DNA from: a virus
IMG/VR virus record: IMGVR_UViG_3300012920_000165
Coordinates: 1-30,312 of that record
Strand: one strand, 5' to 3'
DNA: 30,312 nt
A program made the position numbers and the translations under genes. This document shows positions 29,912-30,312 of the stretch, in pieces; positions within the stretch are counted from its first letter, which is position 1, and every line of letters starts with the position of its first letter. The notes under the pieces are model-generated. The model saw only the letters and a list, made by a program, of their open reading frames with translations, did no database searches and had not been told where the DNA came from.

Positions 29912-30270
29912 CCGACACGCTCCAGCAACAGCGCGCCGTTCGAGACCGACAGCGCGTAGCCGTTGCGAGCCAGCCAGGTCGTGACGTAGATCTCCAGGTC
30001 GTCGTCGGTCGCTTGCTGCGCGTCCTGTTCGACCTTGTCGCGCCATTCGGCCGCGGTCAGGTTCGCAGCGTCGTACGCGACCTGGTCGGCTGCGCGCAGC
30101 TCCTCCAACTCCTGACTCGCGCGAGCAACGGCGCGCAGGCTTTGAACGTACGCGACCGAACCCGGCCGCGCCTCCTCGACTGCGAGCTGCGCGCGTTCGA
30201 GCAGCCACTCCGCACGCTGGCGCGGGGTCATATCGACCAGGGCTGCGGCTATGTTTGCGGGATCACTCAC
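29908..30270 (-). CDS. Hypothetical protein (120 aa), small terminase candidate
   Basis: A helical, acidic protein with DMTPRQRAEWLLERAQLAVE near the N-terminus and TTWLARNGYALSVSNGALLL near the C-terminus. It is the first gene of the leftward late cluster and its start, GTG at 30270, has GGGAG about six bases upstream. No motif identifies it. Small terminases are often of this size, helical, and first in the packaging operon, and none is recognised elsewhere in the window. An N-terminal DNA-binding helix is not obvious, so the idea stays tentative. Confidence 0.55.
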   Translation of the reverse strand: MSDPANIAAALVDMTPRQRAEWLLERAQLAVEEARPGSVAYVQSLRAVARASQELEELRAADQVAYDAANLTAAEWRDKVEQDAQQATDDDLEIYVTTWLARNGYALSVSNGALLLERVG

Positions 30271-30312
30271 TTTTTGCTCCCTGGGGGGGTTGTGCGGCGA
30301 GAAAACATCGAC
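30271..30312. other. Non-coding right end
   Basis: The last 42 bases contain the Shine-Dalgarno of the leftward gene at 30270 and a run of seven G at 30283-30289. No promoter is visible. It may join the non-coding left end if the genome is circular or terminally redundant; no direct repeat shared by both ends was seen. Confidence 0.4.

Noticed and set aside
1-30312. Prophage signs (integrase, attachment sites, repressor)
   Set aside because: No recombinase motif, no tRNA gene and no duplicated attachment-like sequence at the ends was found; the two DNA-binding candidates are too generic to call a lysogeny repressor.

Overview
The window looks like a nearly complete genome of a tailed double-stranded DNA phage with siphovirus-like gene content (portal, scaffold, capsid, tail tube, tape measure of about 609 residues; no contractile sheath recognised). 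It is GC-rich, densely coded, and full of 1-14 nt start/stop overlaps. Start codons include ATG, several GTG, one TTG and possibly one CTG. Clear Shine-Dalgarno sequences point to a bacterial host. A small membrane protein beside the endolysin that could be a spanin weakly favours a Gram-negative host, but the host cannot be named from the sequence. I found no integrase, excisionase, lysogeny repressor, tRNA or CRISPR array, so a lytic lifestyle is the simplest reading.

Layout. (1) 1-414 is non-coding and rich in direct and inverted repeats. Together with the 42 non-coding bases at the right end it could form one origin, packaging or control region if the molecule is circular or permuted. (2) 415-7134, leftward: RusA resolvase, a run of small unknown genes (one ribbon-helix-helix-like, one winged-helix-like, one with a membrane segment), an SF2 DEAH helicase, a small primase with a zinc finger, and a DUF927 primase-helicase-like ATPase. 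(3) 7199-9731, the only rightward block: a RecE/PD-(D/E)XK-type exonuclease, its conserved partner, and three small proteins built from modules common in environmental phages. (4) 9815-10990, leftward: lysis genes (membrane protein, M15 peptidase endolysin, two small membrane proteins). (5) 10992-23152, leftward: tail and connector genes. (6) 23157-30270, leftward: head and packaging genes, ending with a D12-type adenine methyltransferase, an XF1762/GNAT-like protein and an unidentified 120-residue protein.

How it fits together. Late genes are read from about 30270 down to 9815 in the usual order: terminase, portal, scaffold, capsid, connector, tail, lysis. The capsid gene has a promoter-like sequence just upstream and a perfect 10-bp terminator hairpin just downstream, so it may have its own transcript level. 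Replication and recombination genes diverge from a 64-bp gap at 7135-7198. Points most worth attention are the repeat region at 1-414, a hidden 49-codon ORF next to the tail-assembly-chaperone candidate (CTG start or -1 frameshift), the rightward trio of modular proteins, and the methyltransferase plus GNAT-like pair beside the terminase.
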